The notes: a model not told the origin generated them from the letters alone. Shown: positions 8,826 through 19,305, counted from the stretch's first letter. The stretch: DNA of 64,000 bases from an uncultured Alphaproteobacteria bacterium (GCA_902547955.1 CACCPY010000008.1:20491-84490), one strand, 5' to 3'. Made by a program: numbers and translations.

Positions 8826-9392
8826 TTACTGATTAATTGCTTCTACAGAGGTGATTTCAGGTATGTAATATTTTAACATGTTTTCAATGCCTGATTTAAG
8901 GGTTATTGTAGAACTGGGGCAACCAGAGCACGCCCCTCTTAGCTCCAAGTAAACCTTACCTTTATCGAATTTGACAAAACTTATATCTCCTCCGTCTTGA
9001 GCAACTGCAGGTTTAACTCTTTCATCGATTAGTTTCTTAATTTGTTCGACAATTTTTAAGTCTTTGCTATTGTAATTTTCCTTCTTTTCATTTGTCTGTT
9101 GTTTCTCATCACTATCAACTAATTCTCCCGAAGAGAAAAACTCAAGGATTTTTGATAGTATCTGCGGTTTTATAGAATCCCAATCAATCTTATTTTTTTT
9201 AGTTATTGTTACAAAATCTTTTCCAATAAATACTGATTTTACATTTTCATCTTCAAACAAAATTTTAGCGAGGTTATTTTTTATTGCTTCTTTTTTTGTT
9301 TTAAATTCAAGAGTACCTTGATCAAGTAAGGTTTTACCTGGCAGAAACTTTAGAGTATGAGGATTTGGAGTATCTTCAGTTTGAATGAACAT
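8826..9392 (-). CDS. NfuA/Nfu-type Fe-S cluster scaffold
   Basis: This 188-aa protein has the N-terminal Nfu_N domain (MFIQTEDTPNPHTLKFLPG) and a C-terminal NifU-like domain with the cluster-binding CxxC motif as GACSGCPSS. The pre-motif AQDGGDISFVKF is also conserved. It carries [4Fe-4S] clusters to client enzymes; radical-SAM MiaB encoded nearby is a plausible client. In alphaproteobacteria the nfu gene often lies near tsaB, rimI, a universal stress protein and trpS, as here. It starts at ATG 9392. Confidence 0.93.
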   Translation of the reverse strand: MFIQTEDTPNPHTLKFLPGKTLLDQGTLEFKTKKEAIKNNLAKILFEDENVKSVFIGKDFVTITKKNKIDWDSIKPQILSKILEFFSSGELVDSDEKQQTNEKKENYNSKDLKIVEQIKKLIDERVKPAVAQDGGDISFVKFDKGKVYLELRGACSGCPSSTITLKSGIENMLKYYIPEITSVEAINQ

Positions 9393-9410
9393 AAGAAGAA
9401 TTTAATTAAT

Positions 9411-9878
9411 TCAAGATAATTTGTCAATTTCTTCTTCCGACAAGTTAGGTGGTATGATTGTCAAAGGAACAGAAATTTTTGATCTTTGTTTTCCGGTGAA
9501 AGCATTAATAAGAGGGTCTGAACCCGAGTCCTTACTTGAAGCTGCTAAAACAAAATTAGTTATAAATTTATTTGCCTCCAAAAAATTTATAATACATTCA
9601 ACTCTGTCACCTTTCATTATATATTTTTTGGGATTCTTTTGAGTGAATTTCATTACAAAATTTTCATATTCTTTAATTTTTGACTCTGCTTCCTTTCTTG
9701 ACTCAACCTCGGCAATATCTTCAACTGCTTTCCAGTGACTGAATTCAAGAGTCTCAAATGTATATAACAATGCTACTCTTCCATTATTAATTGAGCTTCT
9801 TTGCGAGGCATATCTAAGAGCATTCAACACCTCATCAGAATTATCTAGAACAACAAGAAAAACTAACTCTTTATCCAT
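9411..9878 (-). CDS. Universal stress protein (UspA family)
   Basis: A 155-aa single-domain Usp protein: N-terminal strand ELVFLVVLDNSDEVLNALRYA, then a C-terminal block FVLAASSKDSG followed by SKISVPLTIIPPN. The consensus ATP-binding Gx2Gx9G(S/T) is not clearly preserved, so nucleotide binding is doubtful. The gene is spaced 18 bp from nfu and 2 bp from the upstream Alph_Pro_TM gene on the same strand, so it is probably part of the leftward trpS to bax transcript. The role is not assignable beyond stress-related. Confidence 0.85.
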   Translation of the reverse strand: MDKELVFLVVLDNSDEVLNALRYASQRSSINNGRVALLYTFETLEFSHWKAVEDIAEVESRKEAESKIKEYENFVMKFTQKNPKKYIMKGDRVECIINFLEANKFITNFVLAASSKDSGSDPLINAFTGKQRSKISVPLTIIPPNLSEEEIDKLS

Positions 9879-9880
9879 AA

Positions 9881-10609
9881 CTATCTTTTCCTAAAAACTA
9901 GACTTGCAAAAACACCTAAAGCAACTGCAATGATAGCAGAAAATACTCCGTAGACAAAAGAGAATTTATGGGCAAATGAAAAGACAAAAGACCCAATTCC
10001 AGGTTTTTTTACCTCTAATTTTATCTTTCTAGTTTCGAAGATATCCCCGCCGTCCATTAAACTCATAGAAACAAAGTAATCTCCAGCTGGAGAGTTTAGC
10101 GGAAGTTTTATGGGAATTTTAAAAAGGGAGGGGACATCTTTATTAATAGTGTTAAATGAATTATTTTTAATTTTAAAGAGGTCTATAGACATTTTTTTTT
10201 CAATTAAATCCTTTTTTAAATTATCATCATCTTTACCAATCAATTTGATATTATCATAAAGGTCTTTCTTTATCTCAAAATCAATTTGATTAGTTTTGTT
10301 ATTCGTGTAGTAATGATTTAAACTTGGATAGCTAAACTCGCCTGTTTTTCCCCAAGTCCACATCCCAAAAATTTTTTTTTTCTTTTGTAGAATTACTTTT
10401 TGTCTCGGGCCGGTAATCTTTAGTACAAGAGTTTGCTTAGAGTCTGAAAAACCATAAACTGTAAAATCACTATCTTTTTTTTTATTACTTAAAGTTATAT
10501 GGGAGTTGGAAATATCAAAGATAAGTTTGCTAGCTTCAACACCATTTGTAACAAAAATAAAAATAATAATAACAATAATTTTTAAAAAATTTAAAACTTT
10601 AAAATGCAT
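9881..10609 (-). CDS. Alph_Pro_TM (TIGR02186) family membrane-anchored protein
   Basis: This protein has a signal peptide (start at ATG 10609, MHFKVLNFLKIIVIIIF), an extracytoplasmic beta-rich domain (LKITGPRQKV, FGMWTWG, YPSLNHYYT) and one C-terminal membrane anchor (FVYGVFSAIIAVALGVFASLVF). This matches the alphaproteobacterial Alph_Pro_TM family, which typically lies next to a TauE/SafE permease, as here; a role in sulfur-compound handling is suspected for the pair, but its function is unknown. An upstream in-frame start at 10645 exists, but the ATG at 10609 places the signal peptide correctly and reduces the overlap with the permease gene to 11 bp. Confidence 0.8.
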   Translation of the reverse strand: MHFKVLNFLKIIVIIIFIFVTNGVEASKLIFDISNSHITLSNKKKDSDFTVYGFSDSKQTLVLKITGPRQKVILQKKKKIFGMWTWGKTGEFSYPSLNHYYTNNKTNQIDFEIKKDLYDNIKLIGKDDDNLKKDLIEKKMSIDLFKIKNNSFNTINKDVPSLFKIPIKLPLNSPAGDYFVSMSLMDGGDIFETRKIKLEVKKPGIGSFVFSFAHKFSFVYGVFSAIIAVALGVFASLVFRKR

Positions 10610-11513
10610 CTTGAATGATAATCCTTGAGTTAATTGAAGGTTCATTAAAAAGCTGGATTCCCATCTTAACGCAGACTAGAATAACAATTAAAGCTAACAA
10701 GACTCTTAATTGTTCACCTTTAAATCTTGATGTAAATTTAGACCCATATTGTGCTCCAATTACGCCACCTATTAACAGAAAAATTGCCAGTATTAGATCA
10801 ACAGACAAATTATATGTAGCTTGAAGTATTGAAGAGTTTAATGTAACAAAAACAATTTGGAATAACGATGTCCCTATAGCAGAGACAGTTCCCATTCTAA
10901 ATAAATAAATCATCGCTGGAACCATTATGAAACCTCCTCCAACACCCATTAAAGAAGCAAGTAGACCTGTTATTATTCCAACCGATATTGGAAGAATAAT
11001 CGAAATGTAAATTCCTGAATGTCTAAACTTAAGTTTGAGTGGTAGGTAATCAAGAAAATTTCTTTTTTTTTTTTTCCTTACAATGTTTTTTTCTTCTTTA
11101 ACAAGTGAAATAGTACTCTCAATTAACATCAATGTACCAATTACAGATAAAAAAATTACGTAGAGGATGTTAATTATTAAGTCTATATTTCCAGATTCTT
11201 TCAGAAAGTTAAAAAGAATCACACCAATTGTAGAACCAAATATCCCTCCTATAAGTAAAAAAATACCAATCTCGTAATCAATATTTTTTTTTCTACTATG
11301 AGCTATTGCACCTGAAACAGATGAACCAAGAATTTGAACAGATTCCGTTCCTACTGCTGTTGAAGGAGGAATTCCCATGAAGATTAGGAGTGGGGTCATT
11401 AAAAAACCACCACCCACACCAAACAAACCAGACATAAATCCAACAACAAATCCAAAAAATAAAATTAATAATAAGTTTATTTCAATTTCTGCTATTGGAA
11501 GATAAAAAGTCAT
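10599..11513 (-). CDS. TauE/SafE family permease
   Basis: A 304-aa polytopic membrane protein with the two-repeat architecture of TauE/SafE (DUF81) exporters. The glycine-rich signature occurs twice, as MSGLFGVGGGFLMTPLL near residue 28 and LASLMGVGGGFIMVPAM near residue 186. About eight membrane segments are apparent, with a charged loop around residues 140-155. Family members move sulfite, sulfoacetate or related organosulfur anions; the substrate here is unknown. It overlaps the Alph_Pro_TM gene and its start touches the end of trpS by one base, suggesting one transcript. Confidence 0.9.
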   Translation of the reverse strand: MTFYLPIAEIEINLLLILFFGFVVGFMSGLFGVGGGFLMTPLLIFMGIPPSTAVGTESVQILGSSVSGAIAHSRKKNIDYEIGIFLLIGGIFGSTIGVILFNFLKESGNIDLIINILYVIFLSVIGTLMLIESTISLVKEEKNIVRKKKKRNFLDYLPLKLKFRHSGIYISIILPISVGIITGLLASLMGVGGGFIMVPAMIYLFRMGTVSAIGTSLFQIVFVTLNSSILQATYNLSVDLILAIFLLIGGVIGAQYGSKFTSRFKGEQLRVLLALIVILVCVKMGIQLFNEPSINSRIIIQDAF

Positions 11514-12538
11514 CAGGTATAAAATTTAATAATTTTTTTTATTTCATTCATATTTTTTTCCGATAACTCATTAGCCTCTTTTGCTCCATCCGATAAAATT
11601 GAATTAAGATAAGATTGGTCTGATAATAATTTTTTTATTTCCATAGAAATTTTTGAAATTTTTGAAATCATTAAATCACATAAATCTTGCTTAAAATTTT
11701 TGAAATCTTTACCCTTATAGTCTTGCATAATTTTTTCAGAGGGATGTTCACCAATTGCAGAATAAATATTTATTAAATTTTCAATCTCTGGTCTATTTTC
11801 CAAATCATTTTTTGATTCTGGAAAAGGCATTGAGTCGGTCTTTGCCTTTTGAACTTTTTTTCTAATTTGATCCTCTGAATCAGTTAAATTAATTCTTGAT
11901 TGATCTGATGGATCAGATTTACTCATTTTTTTTTTTCCATCTTTTAGGCTCATCACCCGTGTAGCAGACCCCGTAATAATAGGCTCAGGAATAGGGAAAA
12001 AATCTGTGTTGTAAAATCTATTAAAACTCTGTGCTATATCCCTGCACAATTCTAAATGCTGTTTTTGATCATCACCAACGGGAACAAAATTAGATTTATA
12101 AAGTAAAATATCTGCAGCCATTAAAACTGGATAAGAATAAAGTCCTAACGGTGCCTTTTCTTTATTTTTTCCAGCTTTATCTTTGAATTGTGTCATTCTA
12201 TTCAACCAACCTATGGGTGTATGACACCCAAGAATCCATGCTAACTCGCTGTGTCCCGTAATGTTAGACTGAACAAAAATAGTACTTTTTTTTGGTTCTA
12301 TACCTGAAGCAATATAAGCTGCGGCAACTTCTCTAGAAAAGTCATCTAACTTACTTCTGTTTTCAGAAGCCGTTATTGCATGTAAATCAACAATACAAAA
12401 TATACATTTCTTTGAGTTTTGAAAGTCAACCCAATTTTTTATCGCACCTAAATAATTACCTAAGTGCAAATTACCTGTTGGTTGTACCCCAGAAAAAACT
12501 AAATCGTTACCCACTTTTTTGATTCCACTTTCCGTCAT
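11513..12538 (-). CDS. trpS: Tryptophanyl-tRNA synthetase
   Basis: Class I aminoacyl-tRNA synthetase with the HIGH-type motif GNLHLGNYLG and the KMSKS motif KKMSKSDPS. The TrpRS features SGVQPTGNLHLG and CIVDLHAIT are present. The length of 341 aa is typical. I take the ATG at 12538 as the start; the frame is open to a TTG at 12550, which would add four residues. It begins inside the last 32 bp of murJ. The neighbour order trpS-murJ-glnD-mutS is conserved in alphaproteobacteria. Confidence 0.96.
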   Translation of the reverse strand: MTESGIKKVGNDLVFSGVQPTGNLHLGNYLGAIKNWVDFQNSKKCIFCIVDLHAITASENRSKLDDFSREVAAAYIASGIEPKKSTIFVQSNITGHSELAWILGCHTPIGWLNRMTQFKDKAGKNKEKAPLGLYSYPVLMAADILLYKSNFVPVGDDQKQHLELCRDIAQSFNRFYNTDFFPIPEPIITGSATRVMSLKDGKKKMSKSDPSDQSRINLTDSEDQIRKKVQKAKTDSMPFPESKNDLENRPEIENLINIYSAIGEHPSEKIMQDYKGKDFKNFKQDLCDLMISKISKISMEIKKLLSDQSYLNSILSDGAKEANELSEKNMNEIKKIIKFYT

Positions 12539-14075
12539 AGAGTTTTTCAATACCGAGAAAATAACTTGTTAAAAAATAAGTTATTGTTCCTAATAATATA
12601 GATAACAAAAGTAATATATTATTACTTAAAATATCAATGCCTACAAAACTTAATATATTTTTTTCAATAAACAAATACAAAACAATTCCCATTGAAATTG
12701 AAGAAATTATTACTTTAATCAATAATGTTAAAATTGATGTATTAAAAGAATATTTTTCTTTAAAAGTTAAGAAATAAGATAGAATTGCAACATTAACCCA
12801 AGCAGATATTGAAGTGGCAATAGCTAATCCGACATGAAGAAATTTTCCTATAAGTATTAAATTTAAAATCAAATTTATAAGCATACAAAACAATGAAATT
12901 CGAATAGGTGTTTTAGTATTTTCATTTGCAAAAAAAGGAACAACAAGTATTTTTATTAAAATAAAGGCTGGGAGTCCAAAACTTAAAGCGACAAGAGCTT
13001 TAGCTGTAAGGGACACGTCGCTTATATCGAATTCACCTCTAAAAAATAACAGCTTTATTATTTCATCAGATAAAAACAGTATTCCAAAGAATGCTGGTAT
13101 AGCAAAAAAAATACCAAATTTTATGGCTTTTGAAATACTTTGATTAGCTTCTTTTTTTTTATTTTGTTTAACTTGTTTTGAGAGTATTGGAAGTAGTGCT
13201 GTACTAATGGCAATACCTAGGACGCCAAGGGGTAATTGATTTACTCTATCCGCATAGTACAAAAATGAAATTGAACCATCCGGCAATGTTGAAGCAAGGA
13301 TCATATCAATTAAAAGGTTTAATTGATAAGCTCCGTTACCAATTATTGCTGGTGAAAGAAGTATAAAAAACTTTTTTATCTCGGGTGATGGTTTTTTCAG
13401 AAATTTAATTTTAGGTAATTTAAAGTTTAGACTTGAGTCATTATTTCTAAGGTGAATTAAAATCCAGATTATCTGTAGCAAGCCTGCTAATGAAATTGAG
13501 AAGCTTAAGTATTTAGCTAAATGTATTTGATTTTCATTAGAAAAAAAAAAAATTAATGTAAAAATCATTGTTAGATTTAAAATTATTGGGGTGACTGCCA
13601 TCGCCGCAAACTTTCCCAATGTATTTAAATAACCACCAACCAAAGAAGTTAGACACACAAAAACTACAAATGGAAATGTAAGTCTTGCTAGATCAACGGA
13701 AAGTAAAAATTTTTCTGGGTTCTCGTTAAAACCAGGGGCAATCAACTTAATGATCATTGGCATAAAAATCTCACATATTATTAAAAGAATAAATAAAAAT
13801 GAAAGAAGTAATGAAAATATAGTCGAAAAAAATTCATCTGACTTTTTCTTACCAAATTTTGATTGGATCCCAGATACCACAGGAATAAATGCTGAGTTAA
13901 GTGACCCTTCTGCAAAGAGTCTGCGAAAAAGGTTGGGTAATTTAAATGAAACAAAAAACGCATCAGATATCAGCCCAGCTCCAAGAAAACGTGCAATTAA
14001 TAAATCTCTAACATAACCTAAAATTCTGCTTACCAGGGTTAATGAACTAATGATTGAAACTATTTTAAAAAACAT
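12507..14075 (-). CDS. murJ: Lipid II flippase MurJ
   Basis: A 522-aa MOP-superfamily transporter that flips lipid II for peptidoglycan synthesis across the inner membrane. The MurJ N-terminal signature is present (LVSRILGYVRDLLIARFLG, then LPNLFRRLFAEGSLNSAF), as are the LPLGVLGIAISTALLP segment and fourteen or so predicted membrane helices. It starts at ATG 14075, only 9 bp after glnD stops, and overlaps trpS. Nothing unusual apart from the expected AT-driven shift to Lys, Ile and Asn. Confidence 0.96.
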   Translation of the reverse strand: MFFKIVSIISSLTLVSRILGYVRDLLIARFLGAGLISDAFFVSFKLPNLFRRLFAEGSLNSAFIPVVSGIQSKFGKKKSDEFFSTIFSLLLSFLFILLIICEIFMPMIIKLIAPGFNENPEKFLLSVDLARLTFPFVVFVCLTSLVGGYLNTLGKFAAMAVTPIILNLTMIFTLIFFFSNENQIHLAKYLSFSISLAGLLQIIWILIHLRNNDSSLNFKLPKIKFLKKPSPEIKKFFILLSPAIIGNGAYQLNLLIDMILASTLPDGSISFLYYADRVNQLPLGVLGIAISTALLPILSKQVKQNKKKEANQSISKAIKFGIFFAIPAFFGILFLSDEIIKLLFFRGEFDISDVSLTAKALVALSFGLPAFILIKILVVPFFANENTKTPIRISLFCMLINLILNLILIGKFLHVGLAIATSISAWVNVAILSYFLTFKEKYSFNTSILTLLIKVIISSISMGIVLYLFIEKNILSFVGIDILSNNILLLLSILLGTITYFLTSYFLGIEKLYDGKWNQKSG

Positions 14076-14084
14076 TCTTTTATT

Positions 14085-16613
14085 TTATGACAAAAAATCC
14101 ACAATTTCTTTTTTTAATTTTGCAATAAACAACTTATCTTTTATTTTGAATCCAAAATTATTTATTAAATGAAAACTATCCTCAACGAAATCACCATTTG
14201 TCGAAATTTTTGCCATAGAAATTATTATATTGTTTTTTATTAAAATTTTTGAAATTCCGTACAGTAGACCAACTCTATCATTAGTCACAACTTCCATTAC
14301 TGTGTAAGTTGAAGACGAGTTATTATCAATTTTTATATCAATTTTTTTTTTTAGGAAATTAACTTTCTTAAACTTCATTATTGAATATTTGGGTAAAATG
14401 GATTCTTTCATATTCATAATTTTTTTTTTAAGAACTTTTATTTTTTCGTCAATTTCAAATTCTTTTAATTTATAAACTGAAGAAAAAGCAAACTTAAAAG
14501 TATCAATAACTGTGTTATCTTCTAACGTAAAAATTCTCGCCTCAAACACTGATATATTTTCTGCTACGAATATTGAAATTAAATCCAAAAAAAGAGAAGG
14601 TCGATCACTAGTAATAAGTGTTAATTCAAAAAAATTTTTATTTTTTTTTTTATTCACAAAAAAATCAAATCTTCTGTTTGAATTTGTGTTAAGAAAAAAA
14701 TTTTCTATTTGAAATTTAATTTCTTCTGGTGATTGAAGTAACCAATAATCAGGATATGTAATTTTTGAAAAGCTTTGCAATTTATTTTCATTAATAACCT
14801 TGGAGTTTAGAAGTATTTTCCTTTTTATTTTTTCAATTTTTTTGTTTAGGCCATCCTCAATTTTTGGAATATTTATTTCTTCTAAAATTTTTTTATATAA
14901 CGACTCAAGTAAATTCGCTTTCCACTCATTCCATATACCGTGATCAACTGCTGAAATATCTGAAACAGTCAGCAAAAAAAGTGCATTAAGCCTATCTTTT
15001 GTGTATATAGTTTCAGAAATTTTTTTTATTATTGAATCATCTTCAATGTCTTTTTTAAATGCAAAGTCGCTTAATATTAAGTGGTTTTCAATCAACCAAC
15101 TTGTTTCGTATGCAACATAATCACTTTCATCTAACTCTAACACTATTTTTCTAGCTATTTCCGCACCTTTCTGATTATGATTGCCACCTAAGCCTTTTCC
15201 TATATCATGCAAAAGTGTTGCATAGAAAAGTGGCTTTTTACTAAAATTTTTCATAAATATCATTTTTGAAAAACCATAAAGACCTTTTCTATTTTTGTTG
15301 TTTTTGAGTTCTTTTAAAGTTGTTAGTGCTTTTAGTGTATGCTGTCCAACAGTAAGAGCATGATATCGATCAAACTGAGTTAGATTTTGTATTCTTGAAA
15401 ATTCCGGAATAATTTTTCCAACAACCCCAATCTCGCACAATCTGATAAATTTCTCGTTGGAATCTGAAAATAAAATTTTTTTAAATTCACTTATGTTTTT
15501 TTTATTACGAAAATCCTTCGATTTAATTTTTTCAAAATAGTTAATTAAACATCTTTGGAATTTCAAATTATCAAATTTTGCGAAGAAATTTTCTCTTACT
15601 TCATTTTTTATTTTTGAATAATTATCGATATTTATTTTTTCTTTTTCTTTAATAGATTGTAAAAAATTTTTAGATAAATTTTGTGTTAAGATTTTTATTT
15701 CACCAATTTGTTTAAAATACTTATTCATCATTACTTCAACCTTAGTATTAATTGAATTCTTTTGTTTTGTGGAAAACTTTTTGGCTATTATCTTTTGATA
15801 ATCAAAAGTTAATTTATCGTTAGGTCTTTTACTTTCATAATGAAGATGACTTCGTAGAGTTAACAAGAATTCTAATCCATTTCTTATTTTCTTCTTTTCG
15901 TTGTTGGTGAGTAACTTATCAGCGGAATTTAAGTTATTATAATTCGAAATTGCTAATGCTTTTATACACCAATTTATTAAATTTAAATCTCTAAGTGAAC
16001 CCTCACTTCCCTTCAAATTTGGTTCATTTTTAAAATAGTCAAAACCAATTTCTTTAATTCTTTGTTCTCTTTCTTCTATTTTCTCATTAATAAATTCATT
16101 AGTTTTATCTTTTATCTTTTCAAAGAAATTTCCGAGAAGTTTATCAAACAAATCTTTTGATCCGCATATTAAACGTATATCAAGCATTGTTGTTTTAATA
16201 ATCTGATCTTTTTCGGAAAAAGTTATTGATTCCTTGAGTGACCTTACAGCATAACCTATTTTAAGACCTAAATCCCATAATGGATAAAGAAATTCTTTAA
16301 CAATTTCTTCAACAATTTCTAAATTTTCCAAATCATGTATAAATAACAAATCAATATCTGAATAGGGCGCTAATTGTTTTCTGCCATACCCGCCGACAGC
16401 TGTGATAGAGAATTTTTTAAAAATTTTCTTGTTTTTCTTCTCTATTTTAAAAAAAATCTTACTTATTATTTTATCTATTAAATCTGAATTTTGTTTGTTG
16501 TTTTTAATTCCTGAATAATTTGAAAAAAAACTTTTTCTTATAGACTCTCTAGCTTGAAAATAATTTTTTTTTAAATCTTTGATATTGATAATATTTTCAT
16601 TATTTACGTTCAT
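14085..16613 (-). CDS. glnD: Bifunctional PII uridylyltransferase/uridylyl-removing enzyme GlnD
   Basis: An 842-aa nitrogen sensor that uridylylates and de-uridylylates PII. In order: the nucleotidyltransferase domain with GGYGRKQLAPYSDIDLLF, the HD domain with ATLLHDIGKGLGGNHNQKG, and two C-terminal ACT domains (ITSDRPSLFLDLISIF and VTNDRVGLLYGISKIL). All three activities therefore look intact. The length is slightly below the 900 aa typical of alphaproteobacteria, consistent with streamlining. Its start overlaps the mutS stop (ATGA), indicating co-translation. Confidence 0.96.
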   Translation of the reverse strand: MNVNNENIINIKDLKKNYFQARESIRKSFFSNYSGIKNNKQNSDLIDKIISKIFFKIEKKNKKIFKKFSITAVGGYGRKQLAPYSDIDLLFIHDLENLEIVEEIVKEFLYPLWDLGLKIGYAVRSLKESITFSEKDQIIKTTMLDIRLICGSKDLFDKLLGNFFEKIKDKTNEFINEKIEEREQRIKEIGFDYFKNEPNLKGSEGSLRDLNLINWCIKALAISNYNNLNSADKLLTNNEKKKIRNGLEFLLTLRSHLHYESKRPNDKLTFDYQKIIAKKFSTKQKNSINTKVEVMMNKYFKQIGEIKILTQNLSKNFLQSIKEKEKINIDNYSKIKNEVRENFFAKFDNLKFQRCLINYFEKIKSKDFRNKKNISEFKKILFSDSNEKFIRLCEIGVVGKIIPEFSRIQNLTQFDRYHALTVGQHTLKALTTLKELKNNKNRKGLYGFSKMIFMKNFSKKPLFYATLLHDIGKGLGGNHNQKGAEIARKIVLELDESDYVAYETSWLIENHLILSDFAFKKDIEDDSIIKKISETIYTKDRLNALFLLTVSDISAVDHGIWNEWKANLLESLYKKILEEINIPKIEDGLNKKIEKIKRKILLNSKVINENKLQSFSKITYPDYWLLQSPEEIKFQIENFFLNTNSNRRFDFFVNKKKNKNFFELTLITSDRPSLFLDLISIFVAENISVFEARIFTLEDNTVIDTFKFAFSSVYKLKEFEIDEKIKVLKKKIMNMKESILPKYSIMKFKKVNFLKKKIDIKIDNNSSSTYTVMEVVTNDRVGLLYGISKILIKNNIIISMAKISTNGDFVEDSFHLINNFGFKIKDKLFIAKLKKEIVDFLS

Positions 16614-19267
16614 TGTTCAAAAAAATAATTCTTTTTTAAAGTGTATAGTATATCCAATGATTCCTTTGGTGAAAGATTATCTAATTCTAATTTTTTTATA
16701 AATTCTGATATTTCATGATGTTTATTATCCTCATTGGCTTCGAGAACTAAATCATCACTCAATACTTTTGTTTCTGAAACTTTATTATTTTTTTTTAAAA
16801 CTTCTTTTGCTCTTGTTGTTATTGTTTTATTAATACCGGCTAAATTAGCAACATGAATTCCAAAAGAACCTTCAGCAATACCATCAATGACTTTATAGTT
16901 AAAAATTATTTCATCTTTCCACTCTTTTATCTTTAGTGTTTTATTGCTTATTTGTTTATATTTTTTATTCATCTCACACAGATCTTTGTAATGTGTAGCA
17001 AAAAGTGTAATGCATTTTATTTTAATAGCTATGTATTCCAAAACAGAAAAAGCTATGGCAAAACCATCTTCAGATGAGGTACCCCTTCCTAATTCGTCTA
17101 ATATTACGAGTGAAGATTCTGAGGCCTCATTAATAATTCTTGAGGTCTCAACCATTTCTGTCATGAAAGTTGAAAGACCAAGAGACAAATCATCGGATGC
17201 ACCAATTCTGGTAAAAATTTTATCAAAAATTCCAAGCGTTGATTTATCCGCCGGGACATAACAACCAATTTGATTTAATAAAATTATTACTGCTGTTTGC
17301 CTCAGAAAGGTACTCTTACCAGCCATATTTGGTCCAGTCATTATCCAAATATTATTTTCAGATGTCATTAAACAGTCATTAGGAGTAAAATCATCTCCAT
17401 CTTTTTTAAGACTTTCTTCTACCACTGGGTGTCTTCCATTAACTATATCAATTATTTTTTCTTTTGAAATTTTTGGTCTTGTATATCCTCTGCTTTCAGA
17501 GAGATTCGCAAAATTACAAATCACATCTAAAAAAGCTATTTTTTTTGAGACGGAATTTAAATTTTCAGTTTCTTTAGTTATTTTTTCACACAGTTCTTTA
17601 TACATCTCCATCTCTAAAGCAATAGATTCACTGTCTGAATTTTCAATTTCTAAGGAAATATCTCTTAATTCTTTTGTTTGGTATCGAGATACGTTTATTG
17701 TGTTTTGAACTAAAATGAATTTTTCATTGTTATTTAATTTATCTGCATTTTTTTTTGTAACCTCAATGAAGTATCCATGAATATTATTGAATTTTATTTT
17801 TAGATTATTTACTTCTGTTTCTAGAGCGTAAGTTTCCTGTAATTTTAATATTTCAATTTTTTTTATTTTTTTAATATTTCTAAGTTCATCTAATCGATTA
17901 TCAACACTATCTTTTATTACACCACCATCGTTTAAATTAACCGGTGGTATATCATTTATTTTTTTGGATATAGTCTCTTTTATTTCTTTAACGCAATTCC
18001 TTACAGCTAATGATGGTATTAATTTTTCAATTACGTCATGTTTAAGTGACGCAAGTTCTACAAAAATTTTTTCGCTAAAAGCAATAAATTGTTTAATCAA
18101 AATTAAATCTCTTGGGTTATCTGTTCCAGCACTGATTCTAGAAAGCGCTCTTTCTATATCAGAAAGATTCGATAAAAAAGATTCTATTTTTTTTAGAGAG
18201 TCGTAATTAAATAAAAAACTTTCTATTAAGTTATGCCTAAATTCTATTTGTTTTTTATCAAGCAAGGGAGCCTTCAGAAAATCTCTCAAAAGACGTCCAC
18301 CAATGGCAGTTTTCGTTTGATCAATAACATCAATTAAACTCCCTTTTTTTGATCCATCGTTTTTTGTAAAAATCTCAAGACTTTTCATTGAAAACATATC
18401 AATCTGCATAGAATTTTTTTTATTTACTGATTCTATTTCACTAATATTTGGAATATTTTTTTTTTGTGTTAATTCTATGTAATTTAATAAACCACCAATG
18501 GCGGCTATATCTGTATTTCTTGATTCAGTTACAAATTTATTTTTTGGACCGAAGTATTTTTTAATTTTTTCCGTATTATTTTTTAAATCAAAAAATACAT
18601 CTGGAACTATGGAAATTTTTTTATCAAAGTTTTTAAAAAGTTTATTAAATAAATTAGATTGCTTTAGTTCATCTTTAAGAATTATTTCACCAGGCTCAAT
18701 TCTATGAATTGATTCAAAAAGATCTTGTTTAAAATTTTGTCCATCAATTTTTTCAACCTTTATTCCGCCAGTTGTCATATCAATCCACGACAGAGATAAT
18801 TCACCTTTTAGAAAAAAAATACTGAGCAAGTTATTATTAGTTTTAGAATCTAATAAAGATTCCTCAATTATAGTTCCTGGCGTTATTATTCTAACAACAT
18901 CTCTTTTGAAGATCTTTTGATTTTTCATCTCCTCTGTTGAACTATCCAGTTGTTCAGCTATTGCTACTTTAAAACCTTGTTTAATTAACCTGGATAAGTA
19001 GGATTGGGCGGCATGAAAAGGAACTCCACACATTGGGATATCGGCATCATTAATTCGACCTCTTTTGGTAAGAGCAATACCAAGAACTTGCGAAGCAATT
19101 TTAGCATCCTCAAAAAATAACTCATAAAAATCGCCCATTCTGTAAAAAAGAAGGTATTCTTTATGCCTTTCTTTGACTTCAAGATACTGCGCCATCATCG
19201 GAGTAGGTTTTGATTTATTTGTTTCCGAGTTTTTCAAACCGGCTATATCAGGTTGTTTTAATTTCAT
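16610..19267 (-). CDS. mutS: DNA mismatch repair protein MutS
   Basis: An 885-aa MutS with the mismatch-recognition domain (MAQYLEVKERHKEYLLFYRMGDFYE contains the Phe-x-Glu wedge later as GDFYELFF). It also has the lever and clamp regions and an ABC-type ATPase with Walker A TGPNMAGKSTFLRQTA and Walker B LVILDELGRGTSSEDG. It recognises base mismatches and small loops together with MutL. It starts at ATG 19267, 38 bp from the phoR start I prefer on the opposite strand, so the two are divergently transcribed from a very short region. Confidence 0.97.
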   Translation of the reverse strand: MKLKQPDIAGLKNSETNKSKPTPMMAQYLEVKERHKEYLLFYRMGDFYELFFEDAKIASQVLGIALTKRGRINDADIPMCGVPFHAAQSYLSRLIKQGFKVAIAEQLDSSTEEMKNQKIFKRDVVRIITPGTIIEESLLDSKTNNNLLSIFFLKGELSLSWIDMTTGGIKVEKIDGQNFKQDLFESIHRIEPGEIILKDELKQSNLFNKLFKNFDKKISIVPDVFFDLKNNTEKIKKYFGPKNKFVTESRNTDIAAIGGLLNYIELTQKKNIPNISEIESVNKKNSMQIDMFSMKSLEIFTKNDGSKKGSLIDVIDQTKTAIGGRLLRDFLKAPLLDKKQIEFRHNLIESFLFNYDSLKKIESFLSNLSDIERALSRISAGTDNPRDLILIKQFIAFSEKIFVELASLKHDVIEKLIPSLAVRNCVKEIKETISKKINDIPPVNLNDGGVIKDSVDNRLDELRNIKKIKKIEILKLQETYALETEVNNLKIKFNNIHGYFIEVTKKNADKLNNNEKFILVQNTINVSRYQTKELRDISLEIENSDSESIALEMEMYKELCEKITKETENLNSVSKKIAFLDVICNFANLSESRGYTRPKISKEKIIDIVNGRHPVVEESLKKDGDDFTPNDCLMTSENNIWIMTGPNMAGKSTFLRQTAVIILLNQIGCYVPADKSTLGIFDKIFTRIGASDDLSLGLSTFMTEMVETSRIINEASESSLVILDELGRGTSSEDGFAIAFSVLEYIAIKIKCITLFATHYKDLCEMNKKYKQISNKTLKIKEWKDEIIFNYKVIDGIAEGSFGIHVANLAGINKTITTRAKEVLKKNNKVSETKVLSDDLVLEANEDNKHHEISEFIKKLELDNLSPKESLDILYTLKKNYFFEQ

Positions 19268-19305
19268 TTTACTTTAGATTAATAATATATTATTTAAGCA
19301 TTTTC